DNA of 64,000 nt, taken from assembly GCF_900120195.1 (NCBI RefSeq), contig NZ_LT635539.1, forward strand, positions 2,716,441 through 2,780,440, written 5' to 3'. The translations under genes and the position numbers were made by a program. A model generated the notes under the pieces. That model saw nothing but the letters and a program-made list of their open reading frames with translations. It was not told the DNA's origin and did no database searches. The stretch is from Blautia sp. Marseille-P3087 (GTDB lineage Bacteria; Bacillota; Clostridia; Lachnospirales; Lachnospiraceae). This document shows positions 26,521 to 34,572 of this stretch, piece after piece. The first letter of the stretch is position 1. Every line of letters begins with the position of its first letter.

Positions 26521-27286
26521 GAGAATTACAGAAGCATTTGCAAAAGGAAAAGCATTTATCCCGTTTGTTACCTGTGGGGATCCATCTCTTGATGTTACTG
26601 AAAAAATCGTTTATGCAATGGAAGAAGCCGGTGCAGATTTGATTGAACTCGGCATTCCTTTTTCTGATCCGACAGCAGAGGGACCGATAATTCAGGGGGC
26701 GAATTTACGTGCTTTATCTGGTGGGGTTACGACTGATAAAGTATTTGATATGGTTGCAAAAATCCGTAAAAATACATCAATTCCGATGGTATTTATGACG
26801 TATGCGAATGTTGTTTTTTCTTACGGTGTAGAGCGTTTTTGTAGGAAAGCAGCGGAAGTGGGAATGGACGGGATGATTCTTCCGGATGTGCCGTTTGAGG
26901 AAAAAGAGGAGTTTGCATTGGTAGCGGAGAAGTATGGACTGGATCTGATTTCTCTGATTGCACCGACCTCTCATGAACGTATTTCTATGATTGCAAAAGA
27001 GGCAGAAGGTTTTGTTTACTGTGTGTCTTCTCTTGGCGTTACCGGTATGAGAAGCCATATCACGACAGATATCGGAGCGATGGTTCAGCTTGTAAAAGCG
27101 CAGAAGGATATTCCGTGTGCGGTCGGTTTTGGAATTTCCACGCTGGAGCAGGCGAAGAAAATGACAGAGCAGGCAGATGGAGTGATTGTAGGTTCTGCTA
27201 TTGTGAAGCTGTGCGAAACCTATGGGGAAGATTGCGTGCCGTATGTCGGAGAGTATGTGAAGAGCATGAAGGATGCAATAAGATAG
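26513..27286 (+). CDS. trpA: Tryptophan synthase alpha chain
   Basis: 257 residues. It cleaves indole-3-glycerol phosphate to indole and glyceraldehyde 3-phosphate for the beta subunit. The catalytic Glu is E45 in [10 protein letters not shown]. The second catalytic acid, Asp in the usual ADGP motif, is Glu here (E56 in TAEGPII), a conservative change. Phosphate-binding VGFGIS and VGSAIV loops are present. ATG 26513 lies inside the trpB end with GGGGAGG upstream; the longer frame is not used. It is the last gene of trpEGDCFBA; no strong terminator follows. Confidence 0.97.
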   Translation: MNKRITEAFAKGKAFIPFVTCGDPSLDVTEKIVYAMEEAGADLIELGIPFSDPTAEGPIIQGANLRALSGGVTTDKVFDMVAKIRKNTSIPMVFMTYANVVFSYGVERFCRKAAEVGMDGMILPDVPFEEKEEFALVAEKYGLDLISLIAPTSHERISMIAKEAEGFVYCVSSLGVTGMRSHITTDIGAMVQLVKAQKDIPCAVGFGISTLEQAKKMTEQADGVIVGSAIVKLCETYGEDCVPYVGEYVKSMKDAIR

Positions 27287-27402
27287 ATAAAACTTTCGCC
27301 ATTTTCGCTTGCTTGTAAATGAAACTTCTTCATGTTATGATATGAATTAGTAAACTATTATTAGTGAGAGTAAATACTATATACAGGTGAGAGGGGTATG
27401 GC

Positions 27403-28227
27403 ATGGAATTCCAGCATGAACTGGTGATCCCGGATGAGGGACTGCCATTTAAATTCTTTTTGTTTGAGGGAAGTCAGGGTAATTATGTACGGGAAAAGCA
27501 CTGGCACACATCCGTCGAGATTTTTGCGGTAATGGAAGGTTCGCTGACATTTTACCTGAATGACGAGAAGCATCCGCTTAAGGCGGGAGAGCTGATGATC
27601 ATTAATTCAAATGAAGTGCATTCAATTGATTCACCGGAGGAAAACCATACGGCAGTTTTGCAGATTCCGCTGAAACAGTTTGAAGATTATTTTACGGCAC
27701 ACCGTTTTATCCGTTTTGCGGGAAGCCTACCGGAAATGGACGGGAAGCTTTCAAAACTTGTGCGTGAAATGTATAAACTTTACGGTAAACGCGGAACCGG
27801 GTATGAGTTTAAAATCCGTTCTTTTTATTATGATGTATTGTATCTTCTGGTCAATTATTATCGCCTTGATGAGGCAGGGGAGCAGGAAGTACGTCACAGC
27901 CGACGTCTGGATGCGCTTGCAAGAATCACTTCCTATATGAGAGAACATTATCAGGAAGAGTTGAAACTGGCTGAAGTTGCGAATATGTTTGGCTACTCGG
28001 ATGCATATTTATCCAGAATGTTTCAGAAATATGCAAATGTCAATTTTAAGACATACCTGCAGGATATTCGCATGACCTACGCGTACAGAGAATTATTGAA
28101 TACAGACAAGACGATCAGCCAGATCGCACTGGACAACGGATTCAGCAGCAGCCGCGCATTTACAAGGGAATTTCAGAAGCGTTACGGCATTTTGCCGAGT
28201 GAACTCGACAAAGCAGATAAAGAATAA
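27403..28227 (+). CDS. AraC-family regulator with cupin sensor domain
   Basis: 274 residues. Residues 1-95 form an AraC-type cupin (HWHTSVEIFAVMEGS, HPLKAGELMIINSNEVHS) that binds a sugar or other small ligand. Residues 168-268 hold two helix-turn-helix motifs (LAEVANMFGYSDAYLSRMF and ISQIALDNGFSSSRAFTREF). Its own terminator ends the gene, and a direct repeat suited to AraC binding lies just before the downstream sugar operon. It is therefore probably the activator of the DUF4867-isomerase-kinase genes. The ribosome site is GAGAGGGG. Confidence 0.92.
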   Translation: MEFQHELVIPDEGLPFKFFLFEGSQGNYVREKHWHTSVEIFAVMEGSLTFYLNDEKHPLKAGELMIINSNEVHSIDSPEENHTAVLQIPLKQFEDYFTAHRFIRFAGSLPEMDGKLSKLVREMYKLYGKRGTGYEFKIRSFYYDVLYLLVNYYRLDEAGEQEVRHSRRLDALARITSYMREHYQEELKLAEVANMFGYSDAYLSRMFQKYANVNFKTYLQDIRMTYAYRELLNTDKTISQIALDNGFSSSRAFTREFQKRYGILPSELDKADKE

Positions 28228-28238
28228 AAAAAGATGGA

Positions 28239-28269
28239 AACAGGCGCTCTCACAGGCGCTTGTTTTTTT
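28239..28269 (+). terminator. Terminator after the AraC regulator
   Basis: AACAGGCGC pairs with GCGCTTGTT (one G-U pair) around an 8-base loop, with seven T residues. Confidence 0.9.
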
Positions 28270-28308
28270 GAAATTTTTACAAATGTTTTGACAACTAAAA
28301 AAATACAA

Positions 28309-28373
28309 GGTCAAAAAAGTGCACTAAAGAGGACAAAAAATCTGGCGCAATTGAAAGCAGCTCATGCTATACT
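28309..28373 (+). promoter_or_regulatory. Candidate AraC-type direct repeat and extended -10 promoter
   Basis: GGTCAAAAAAGTGCA (28309) and GGACAAAAAATCTGGCGCA (28331) are related sites 22 bases apart, about two helical turns, on the same face. They end 19 bases before an extended -10, TGC-TATACT (28368-28373). No good -35 exists, as expected for an activator-dependent promoter. Confidence 0.55.
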
Positions 28374-28406
28374 GAATTCAGAAAAAAATAAAGGAGGTAA
28401 CTTCAG

Positions 28407-29024
28407 GTGAGGATTCAGAATGTAGCAGACGACGCGTTCCGTAGATATGGTAAAGTACTGGAGGGGTATGACTTTACGGAACTTTTGAAGGAAATGAAAC
28501 ACACGCCGGTTCCGGAGGATGTGACTTATGTTCCTTCCGTAGAAGAAATGGAAGCACTGCCGGTTGCAAAAGAACTGCAGAACAAGGGATATGGCGGTCT
28601 GCCGATCGAAATCGGATATTGCAACGGACATAACAAGAAATTAAACGGTCTGGAATACCACCGCAGCTCCGAGATCAACGTTGCAGTGACAGACCTTGTA
28701 CTGCTGATCGGACATCAGCAGGATGTGGAGAAAGATTTTACATATGACACATCAAAAGTAGAAGCTTTCCTTGTTCCGGCAGGAACTGCAATCGAAGTAT
28801 ATGCAACTACACTGCATTATGCACCATGCCATGTAAATGAAAGCGGTTTCCAGTGCGTCGTTGTCCTTCCGAAAGGAACCAACACAGAACTGACTTTTGA
28901 AACAGCTTCCGAAGGAGAAGACAAGCTTCTCACAGCGAAGAACAAATGGCTGATCGGTCATGAAGAAGCAGCTATTGAAGGTGCATTCAACGGACTGAAA
29001 GGTGCAAATGTTGGAATCGACTGA
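28407..29024 (+). CDS. DUF4867 family protein, cupin-like, probable sugar-metabolism enzyme
   Basis: 205 residues. The start is GTG, fixed by AAGGAGGT eight bases upstream. The sequence matches DUF4867 and has a cupin-like pattern of potential metal ligands: H75, E83, H85 and E89 in GLEYHRSSE, then H137 and H142 in TLHYAPCH after AFLVPAGTAIE. Cupin-fold sugar isomerases use a similar His/Glu set, so an isomerase or epimerase acting on the sugar of this operon is possible; that is inference. It is the first gene of a three-gene operon with an isomerase-like and a xylulokinase-like gene. Confidence 0.75.
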   Translation: MRIQNVADDAFRRYGKVLEGYDFTELLKEMKHTPVPEDVTYVPSVEEMEALPVAKELQNKGYGGLPIEIGYCNGHNKKLNGLEYHRSSEINVAVTDLVLLIGHQQDVEKDFTYDTSKVEAFLVPAGTAIEVYATTLHYAPCHVNESGFQCVVVLPKGTNTELTFETASEGEDKLLTAKNKWLIGHEEAAIEGAFNGLKGANVGID

Positions 29025-29082
29025 TCGTATTAAATAACAGAACTCAAAAATATATTCTATATAATATGGAGGAATTTATATC

Positions 29083-30564
29083 ATGAATAATATACCGGTA
29101 GTAAAACTTGGAATCATTGCAGTAAGCCGTGACTGTTTCCCGATTCAGCTCTCCGAGAAGAGACGCGCAGCAATCAAAGCAGCTTATAAAGGAGAACTTT
29201 ATGAATGTCCTGTAACTGTTGAGAACGAAAAAGACATGGAAAAAGCTCTCGAAGATGTAAACAAAGCAGAGTGTAACGCGCTGGTTGTTTTCCTTGGAAA
29301 CTTCGGACCGGAAACACCGGAGACACTGATCGCAGAAAGATTTGACGGACCGTGCATGTATGTTGCAGCAGCAGAAGGCGATGGCGACATGATCAACGGA
29401 CGTGGTGATGCTTACTGTGGTATGCTGAACTGCTCCTACAACTTAAAGATGCGTCATCTGGAAGCATACATTCCGGAATATCCGGTTGGAACAGCAGACG
29501 ACATTGCAAAAATGATCGGTGATTTTGTACCGGTTGCACGTGCTGTCATCGGTGTTCGTAACCTCAAGATCATTACATTTGGACCACGTCCGCAGGATTT
29601 CTTTGCATGTAATGCACCGATCAAAGGTCTTTATGAGCTGGGCGTTGAGATCGAAGAAAACTCCGAACTTGACCTTCTTGTTGCTTTCAAAGAGCATGAA
29701 AACGATCCTCGTATCCCGGAAGTTTGTGCAGATATGGCAAAAGAAATGGGTGAAGGAAAATATTACGAAGACCTCAATGCAAGAATGGCACAGTTCGAAC
29801 TTACTCTTCTTGACTGGGCAGAAGCTCACAAAGGAGCAAGAAAATATGTTGCATTTGCTGACAAATGCTGGCCGGCATTTCCGTCACAGTTCGGATTTGA
29901 ACCTTGCTATGTAAACAGCCGCCTTGCTTCCAGAGGTATTCCGGTATCCTGTGAAGTTGATATCTACGGCGCACTCAGCGAGTACATCGGACTTTGCATT
30001 TCCAACGATGCTGTTACACTGCTTGACATTAACAACTCTGTTCCGAAATATATCTATGACGAAGATATCAAAGGAAAATATGACTACAAACTTACAGATA
30101 CATTCATGGGCTTCCATTGCGGAAATACTCCTGCATGCAAGATGTGCGAATCCAGAGCCGTTAAATATCAGCTCATCCAGCACAGACTTCTTGAGCCGGC
30201 AGGATCTGAGCCTGATTTTACAAGAGGAACTCTTGAAGGTGACATCGCTGCTTCTGATATTACATTCTATCGTCTGCAGTGCAACTCCGAAGGTGAACTG
30301 GTAGCATACGTTGCAGAAGGTGAAGCCCTGGATGTACCGACAAGATCCTTTGGTGGTATTGGTATTTTCGCAATCAAAGAAATGGGAAGATTCTATCGTC
30401 ACGTACTGATCGAGGGTAACTATCCGCATCACGGAGCAGTTATGTTCGGACATTACGGAAAACAGTTCTTCGAAGTAGTGAAATTCCTCGGACTGGATGT
30501 AAAGAAAATTGGTTACAACCAGCCGGCAGGTGTAAGATATCCGACAGAAAATCCATGGGGTTAA
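29083..30564 (+). CDS. L-fucose/L-arabinose isomerase-family protein
   Basis: 493 residues. Proteins of this family interconvert aldoses and ketoses using a divalent metal. The N-terminal domain has a FLGNFGPETPETLIAE segment; the central region contains CWPAFPSQFGFEPCYVNSRL with conserved acid residues near EVDIYGAL. GFHCGNTPACKM and the EGNYPHHGAVMFGHYGK segment near the end supply the usual metal-binding His. The substrate is not clear; the companion kinase is of the xylulokinase type, so a pentose or 6-deoxyhexose is likely. RBS is ATGGAGG. It lies 58 bases after DUF4867. Confidence 0.85.
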   Translation: MNNIPVVKLGIIAVSRDCFPIQLSEKRRAAIKAAYKGELYECPVTVENEKDMEKALEDVNKAECNALVVFLGNFGPETPETLIAERFDGPCMYVAAAEGDGDMINGRGDAYCGMLNCSYNLKMRHLEAYIPEYPVGTADDIAKMIGDFVPVARAVIGVRNLKIITFGPRPQDFFACNAPIKGLYELGVEIEENSELDLLVAFKEHENDPRIPEVCADMAKEMGEGKYYEDLNARMAQFELTLLDWAEAHKGARKYVAFADKCWPAFPSQFGFEPCYVNSRLASRGIPVSCEVDIYGALSEYIGLCISNDAVTLLDINNSVPKYIYDEDIKGKYDYKLTDTFMGFHCGNTPACKMCESRAVKYQLIQHRLLEPAGSEPDFTRGTLEGDIAASDITFYRLQCNSEGELVAYVAEGEALDVPTRSFGGIGIFAIKEMGRFYRHVLIEGNYPHHGAVMFGHYGKQFFEVVKFLGLDVKKIGYNQPAGVRYPTENPWG

Positions 30565-30604
30565 TCTGAGGACTTTGACTATAACAAAATAAAAATAATA
30601 CAGG

Positions 30605-30628
30605 CATCCCGGGAATTTTCCTGGGATG
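30605..30628 (+). other. Intercistronic hairpin
   Basis: CATCCCGGG and CCTGGGATG can pair around a 6-base loop. No T tract follows, so it may set mRNA stability or partial read-through between the isomerase and kinase genes rather than end transcription. Confidence 0.5.
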
Positions 30629-30718
30629 TCTTGGTAAAGAGAAAAATATCAATAGCAATCGCAAACAGAATGTGCATGAGTTTTATACATATGATGGAAT
30701 GCACAGTTAGGAGGAAAT

Positions 30719-32176
30719 ATGTATTATATCGGCGTTGACCTTGGTACTTCCGCAGTAAAACTTCTTCTGATGGAAGAATCCGGCAAGATCTGTAATATCG
30801 TATCAAAAGAATATCCGCTGTTTTTCCCGCATCCGGGCTGGTCAGAACAGAATCCGGAAGACTGGTTTACCCAGAGTGTTGAGGGAATGAAAGAACTGAC
30901 AGAAGGAATTGACCGCTCTCTGGTAGCCGGAATCGGTTTTGGCGGACAGATGCACGGGCTGGTAACATTGGACGAAAATGATCAGGTGATCCGCCCGGCA
31001 ATTCTCTGGAATGACGGACGTTCCCAGAAAGAAACAGAATATCTCAACAATGAGATCGGTAAAGATAAATTATCTGCATACACAGCAAACATTGCATTTG
31101 CAGGATTTACAGCACCGAAGATCCTCTGGATGAAGAAAAACGAGCCTGATAAATTTGCAAAGATCGCAAAGATTATGCTTCCGAAAGATTATCTGGCATA
31201 CAGACTTTCCGGATCTTTCTGTACAGATGTTTCTGATGCATCCGGTATGCTTCTTCTTGATGTGAAGAATCGTTGCTGGTCAAAAGAAATGATGGAAATC
31301 TGTGATGTAAAAGAAGAACAGCTTCCAAAGCTGTATGAGAGTTGGGAAGTTGTCGGTACACTGAAACCGGAAGTGGCAGAAGAGCTTGGTTTCTCAGCAG
31401 ACGTTAAAGTTGTAGCAGGTGCCGGTGACAATGCGGCAGCCGCTGTCGGAACAGGAACTGTTGGTGACGGACAGTGTAATATTTCTCTTGGTACTTCCGG
31501 AACTATCTTTATTTCCAGTAAAAACTTTGGTGTTGACGAAAACAATGCACTGCATTCTTTCTGCCATGCAGACGGAAGTTATCATCTGATGGGATGTATG
31601 CTGAGTGCGGCTTCCTGCAACAAATGGTGGGCAGAAGAAATTCTTCAGACAAAAGATTTCGCAGCGGAGCAGGCACCGATTCAGAAACTTGGTGAAAACA
31701 ATGTATTCTTCCTTCCGTATCTGATGGGAGAAAGATCTCCGCATAATAATCCGGATGCAAGAGGTGTCTTCTTCGGAATGTCCATGGACAGCACAAGAGC
31801 TGATATGACACAGGCTGTTCTGGAAGGTGTGGCATTTGGACTTCGCGATTCTCTGGAAGTTGCAAGAAAACTTGGTATTAAGATTGAGCGTACAAAGATC
31901 TGTGGCGGCGGTGCAAAGAGCCCTCTGTGGAAGAAAATCATTGCAAATGTCATGAATCTGAAAGTCGATGTACTGGAAGTAGAAGAAGGTCCATCCATGG
32001 GTGGCGCAATGCTTGCAGCCGTTGGATGCGGAGCTTATCCGGATGTTGAAACGATTGGTAAAAAGATGGCGCATGTCGTAGATACCGTAGAGCCGGAAGA
32101 AGAACTTGTGGCGAAGTACGAGGAACGTTACCAGAAATTCAAGGAGTTATACCCTGCCTTGAGACCACTTTTTTAA
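30719..32176 (+). CDS. xylB: Xylulokinase-type FGGY sugar kinase
   Basis: 485 residues, usual length. It phosphorylates a ketopentose such as D-xylulose with ATP. The N-terminal GVDLGTSAVKLLL phosphate loop, GGQMHGLV with WNDGR (substrate site), DASGMLLLDV, GAGDNAAAAVGTG and ICGGGAKSPLWKKI are all intact and match XylB best. No xylA isomerase is present; instead it follows a fucose/arabinose-isomerase-like gene, so the in vivo substrate may be another ketose. The start is ATG with TTAGGAGG upstream. Confidence 0.9.
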   Translation: MYYIGVDLGTSAVKLLLMEESGKICNIVSKEYPLFFPHPGWSEQNPEDWFTQSVEGMKELTEGIDRSLVAGIGFGGQMHGLVTLDENDQVIRPAILWNDGRSQKETEYLNNEIGKDKLSAYTANIAFAGFTAPKILWMKKNEPDKFAKIAKIMLPKDYLAYRLSGSFCTDVSDASGMLLLDVKNRCWSKEMMEICDVKEEQLPKLYESWEVVGTLKPEVAEELGFSADVKVVAGAGDNAAAAVGTGTVGDGQCNISLGTSGTIFISSKNFGVDENNALHSFCHADGSYHLMGCMLSAASCNKWWAEEILQTKDFAAEQAPIQKLGENNVFFLPYLMGERSPHNNPDARGVFFGMSMDSTRADMTQAVLEGVAFGLRDSLEVARKLGIKIERTKICGGGAKSPLWKKIIANVMNLKVDVLEVEEGPSMGGAMLAAVGCGAYPDVETIGKKMAHVVDTVEPEEELVAKYEERYQKFKELYPALRPLF

Positions 32177-32280
32177 GGTCCTTCCTTAACAACTGTCAAT
32201 GGTTTGACTGCAAAATGCACAAAATTTAATTTGTATTTTTGATTATTTTGCAAAAAGAAAATAATTATATTGACAATTTA

Positions 32281-32309
32281 TTGACAAACTCGTTGCTTTG
32301 TGATAACAT
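32281..32309 (+). promoter_or_regulatory. Promoter of the ZTP riboswitch-fhs transcript
   Basis: TTGACA (32281-32286), 17-base spacer, TAACAT (32304-32309). A second TTGACA lies at 32270-32275. Confidence 0.65.
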
Positions 32310-32330
32310 TTACTCATCAATTCAATAAGG

Positions 32331-32440
32331 TCTCTGATGACTGGCGGAGCAGTGGAAATCACCACATGGGAATCAGAGATTTGCAGAGCCGACCGTCTGG
32401 GCAGTATTTGAGGAAACCTCGGATACTGCTTTTTTTAACT
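32331..32440 (+). promoter_or_regulatory. ZTP (pfl) riboswitch upstream of fhs
   Basis: It senses ZTP/ZMP, the purine intermediate that builds up when 10-formyl-folate is short. The P1 stem pairs TCTCTGAT with ATCAGAGA. The conserved ACTGGCGG and the GTGGAAATCAC hairpin lie inside it. The second conserved part, GCCGACCGTCTGGGC, begins at 32388 and forms the pseudoknot. The terminator GCAGTAT...ATACTGC with seven T residues ends it at about 32437. The target gene makes 10-formyl-tetrahydrofolate, matching the known regulon. Confidence 0.92.
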
Positions 32441-32476
32441 AAAAAGTGACGCGGCGCCTACAGAAAGGAGACAATT

Positions 32477-34162
32477 ATGGGATTCAAAAGTGACATCGAA
32501 ATTGCACAGGAGTGCGAAATGCTTCCAATCACAGAGATTGCAGAAAAAGCAGGTATTGATGACAAATATCTGGAGCAGTACGGAAAATACAAAGCAAAAA
32601 TTGATTACAATCTTCTGAAAGAAAGTGACAAAAAGGATGGTAAACTGATCCTTGTAACTGCAATCAACCCGACACCGGCAGGTGAAGGAAAGACCACAAC
32701 AACCGTAGGTCTTGCAGATGGTATGCAGAAACTCGGCAAAAACGTAATGGTAGCTCTCCGTGAGCCATCCCTCGGACCGGTATTCGGTGTAAAGGGTGGA
32801 GCAGCAGGCGGCGGTTATGCACAGGTAGTTCCGATGGAAGATATCAACCTTCATTTCACAGGTGACTTCCATGCAATCGGTGCAGCCAACAACCTTCTTG
32901 CTGCAATGATCGACAACCATATCTTCCAGGGCAATGCACTGAACATTGACCCGAGAAAGATCACATGGAGAAGATGTGTGGATATGAATGACCGTCAGCT
33001 CCGTAACGTAGTAGACGGCCTCGGCGGAAAGACAAATGGTATGCCTCGTGAAGACGGATATGACATTACTGTTGCATCCGAGATCATGGCAGTCCTTTGC
33101 CTTGCAAGTGACATCAAAGACCTGAAGGAAAGACTTTCCAGAATCATCATCGGATACACATATGGTAAAGTTGCAGAGCAGAAACCGGTAACAGCAGGTG
33201 ACCTTCATGCAGAAGGTGCTATGACTGCACTTCTGAAAGATGCCCTGAAACCAAACCTTGTTCAGACACTGGAACACGTTCCGGCAATCGTACATGGCGG
33301 ACCATTCGCAAATATCGCACACGGATGTAACTCCGTAACAGCAACAAAGATGGCTCTGAAGCTTGCTGATTATGCGATCACAGAGGCTGGCTTTGGTGCA
33401 GACCTTGGTGCTGAAAAATTCCTCGACATCAAGTGTCGTATGGCAGATCTGCACCCGAACGCTGTTGTAATCGTAGCAACTGTACGTGCCCTGAAATACA
33501 ACGGTGGTGTAGCAAAAGCTGACCTCAACAACGAAAATCTGGAAGCACTGGAAAAAGGTATCCCGAACCTTCTTAAACATGTAAGCAACATCAAGAATGT
33601 ATATAAACTTCCTTGTGTAGTTGCTATCAATGCATTCCCGACAGATACCAAGGCAGAGCTTGACTTTGTAGAGTCTAAGTGTAAAGAACTCGGCGTAAAC
33701 GTAGCACTTTCCGAAGTATGGGCAAAAGGCGGCGAAGGCGGAATCAAACTTGCAGAAGAAGTTCTGCGTCTGGTTGAAGAGCCAAACGACTTTACTTATT
33801 CCTATGAACTGGAAGGCTCCATCGAGGACAAACTGAATCAGATCGTACAGAAAATCTACGGTGGCAAGAGAGTTGTACTTACAGCAAATGCCCAGAAACA
33901 GGCAAAACAGCTTGAGGCTCTTGGCTTCGGCAACTGCCCGATCTGCGTTGCTAAGACACAGTACAGCCTGACAGATGATCAGACAAAACTCGGTGCACCG
34001 ACAGACTTCGAAGTTACAGTACGTAACCTGAAGATTTCCGCAGGTGCAGGATTTATCGTAGCCCTGACTGGCGAGATCATGACCATGCCAGGACTGCCGA
34101 AAGTACCGGCTGCCGAAAGAATCGATGTAGATGAGACCGGAAAGATTACGGGACTTTTCTAA
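32477..34162 (+). CDS. fhs: Formate-tetrahydrofolate ligase
   Basis: 561 residues, usual length about 556. It uses ATP to join formate to tetrahydrofolate, feeding purine synthesis and, in acetogens, the methyl branch of the Wood-Ljungdahl pathway. The ATP loop is [43 protein letters not shown] and [14 protein letters not shown] are conserved. RBS is AAAGGAG. It is controlled by the ZTP riboswitch directly upstream. Codon use is strongly biased, which suggests high expression. Confidence 0.98.
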   Translation: MGFKSDIEIAQECEMLPITEIAEKAGIDDKYLEQYGKYKAKIDYNLLKESDKKDGKLILVTAINPTPAGEGKTTTTVGLADGMQKLGKNVMVALREPSLGPVFGVKGGAAGGGYAQVVPMEDINLHFTGDFHAIGAANNLLAAMIDNHIFQGNALNIDPRKITWRRCVDMNDRQLRNVVDGLGGKTNGMPREDGYDITVASEIMAVLCLASDIKDLKERLSRIIIGYTYGKVAEQKPVTAGDLHAEGAMTALLKDALKPNLVQTLEHVPAIVHGGPFANIAHGCNSVTATKMALKLADYAITEAGFGADLGAEKFLDIKCRMADLHPNAVVIVATVRALKYNGGVAKADLNNENLEALEKGIPNLLKHVSNIKNVYKLPCVVAINAFPTDTKAELDFVESKCKELGVNVALSEVWAKGGEGGIKLAEEVLRLVEEPNDFTYSYELEGSIEDKLNQIVQKIYGGKRVVLTANAQKQAKQLEALGFGNCPICVAKTQYSLTDDQTKLGAPTDFEVTVRNLKISAGAGFIVALTGEIMTMPGLPKVPAAERIDVDETGKITGLF

Positions 34163-34220
34163 AAAGCCGCCGGGAACTGCCCGGCAGCCCGCCAATGATT
34201 TGGCAATCAGGTAAAACCTT

Positions 34221-34271
34221 GTGCGAGGGGAGGGCGCTCACAGTTGCGAAGGCCGCTCTCCCCTCGCGCAC
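34221..34271 (+). other. Strong GC-rich hairpin after fhs
   Basis: GTGCGAGGGGAG pairs with CTCCCCTCGCGCAC with a two-base bulge around a 25-base loop. It is much richer in G/C than its surroundings and has no T tract. It is the first of three hairpins in a 410-base non-coding stretch. Confidence 0.6.
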
Positions 34272-34325
34272 CCCACCAGGCCACGCAAAGCAAGAATTAA
34301 TTCAATTTAACCAATAGAATGACAG

Positions 34326-34376
34326 AGTACCAGGATACCCTCCTCCACACATAGACAGGGTGTTCTGGTACTTTTT
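34326..34376 (+). terminator. Rho-independent terminator in the fhs-pepP spacer
   Basis: AGTACCAG pairs with CTGGTACT and an inner ACCCT pairs with AGGGT; TTTTT follows. Confidence 0.85.
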
Positions 34377-34428
34377 GTATGTTTACATATTTGGGTAACC
34401 TGGGAGATTTAAAGGAGCCCAGGGGTTG

Positions 34429-34453
34429 TCAGGGGACCGGCGAGGTCCCCTGA
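34429..34453. other. Perfect 10-base-arm hairpin
   Basis: TCAGGGGACC and GGTCCCCTGA pair perfectly with a 5-base loop. No T tract follows, so it is not a standard terminator. Confidence 0.6.
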
Positions 34454-34510
34454 CGGGGTATAAGGGCAGCTCCCTTAGTTGACAAACAGAAAGAATCTGT
34501 TTAACATGGA

Positions 34511-34551
34511 TTACAGATTTACAGATTTACAGATTTACAGATTTACAGATT
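34511..34551. repeat. 8-base tandem repeat (ACAGATTT) upstream of the aminopeptidase
   Basis: Four full and one partial copies of ACAGATTT lie in a row, ending 21 bases before the start codon. Such a simple repeat can change length by slipped pairing and would move the promoter-to-ribosome-site distance. Confidence 0.9.
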
Positions 34552-34572
34552 AGCAGGCGGGAGGCGTGGGTT

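Noticed and set aside
29884-30453. 189-codon minus-strand frame opposite the isomerase
   Set aside because: Shadow of a strongly coding plus-strand gene, with no domain or ribosome site.
32435-34195. 586-codon open frame on the minus strand opposite fhs
   Set aside because: It mirrors the highly biased codons of fhs and has Cys/Phe-rich, non-protein-like composition with no ribosome site. It is a shadow frame.
34511-34551. Possible CRISPR-like repeat
   Set aside because: The unit is only 8 bases with no spacers; it is a simple tandem repeat.
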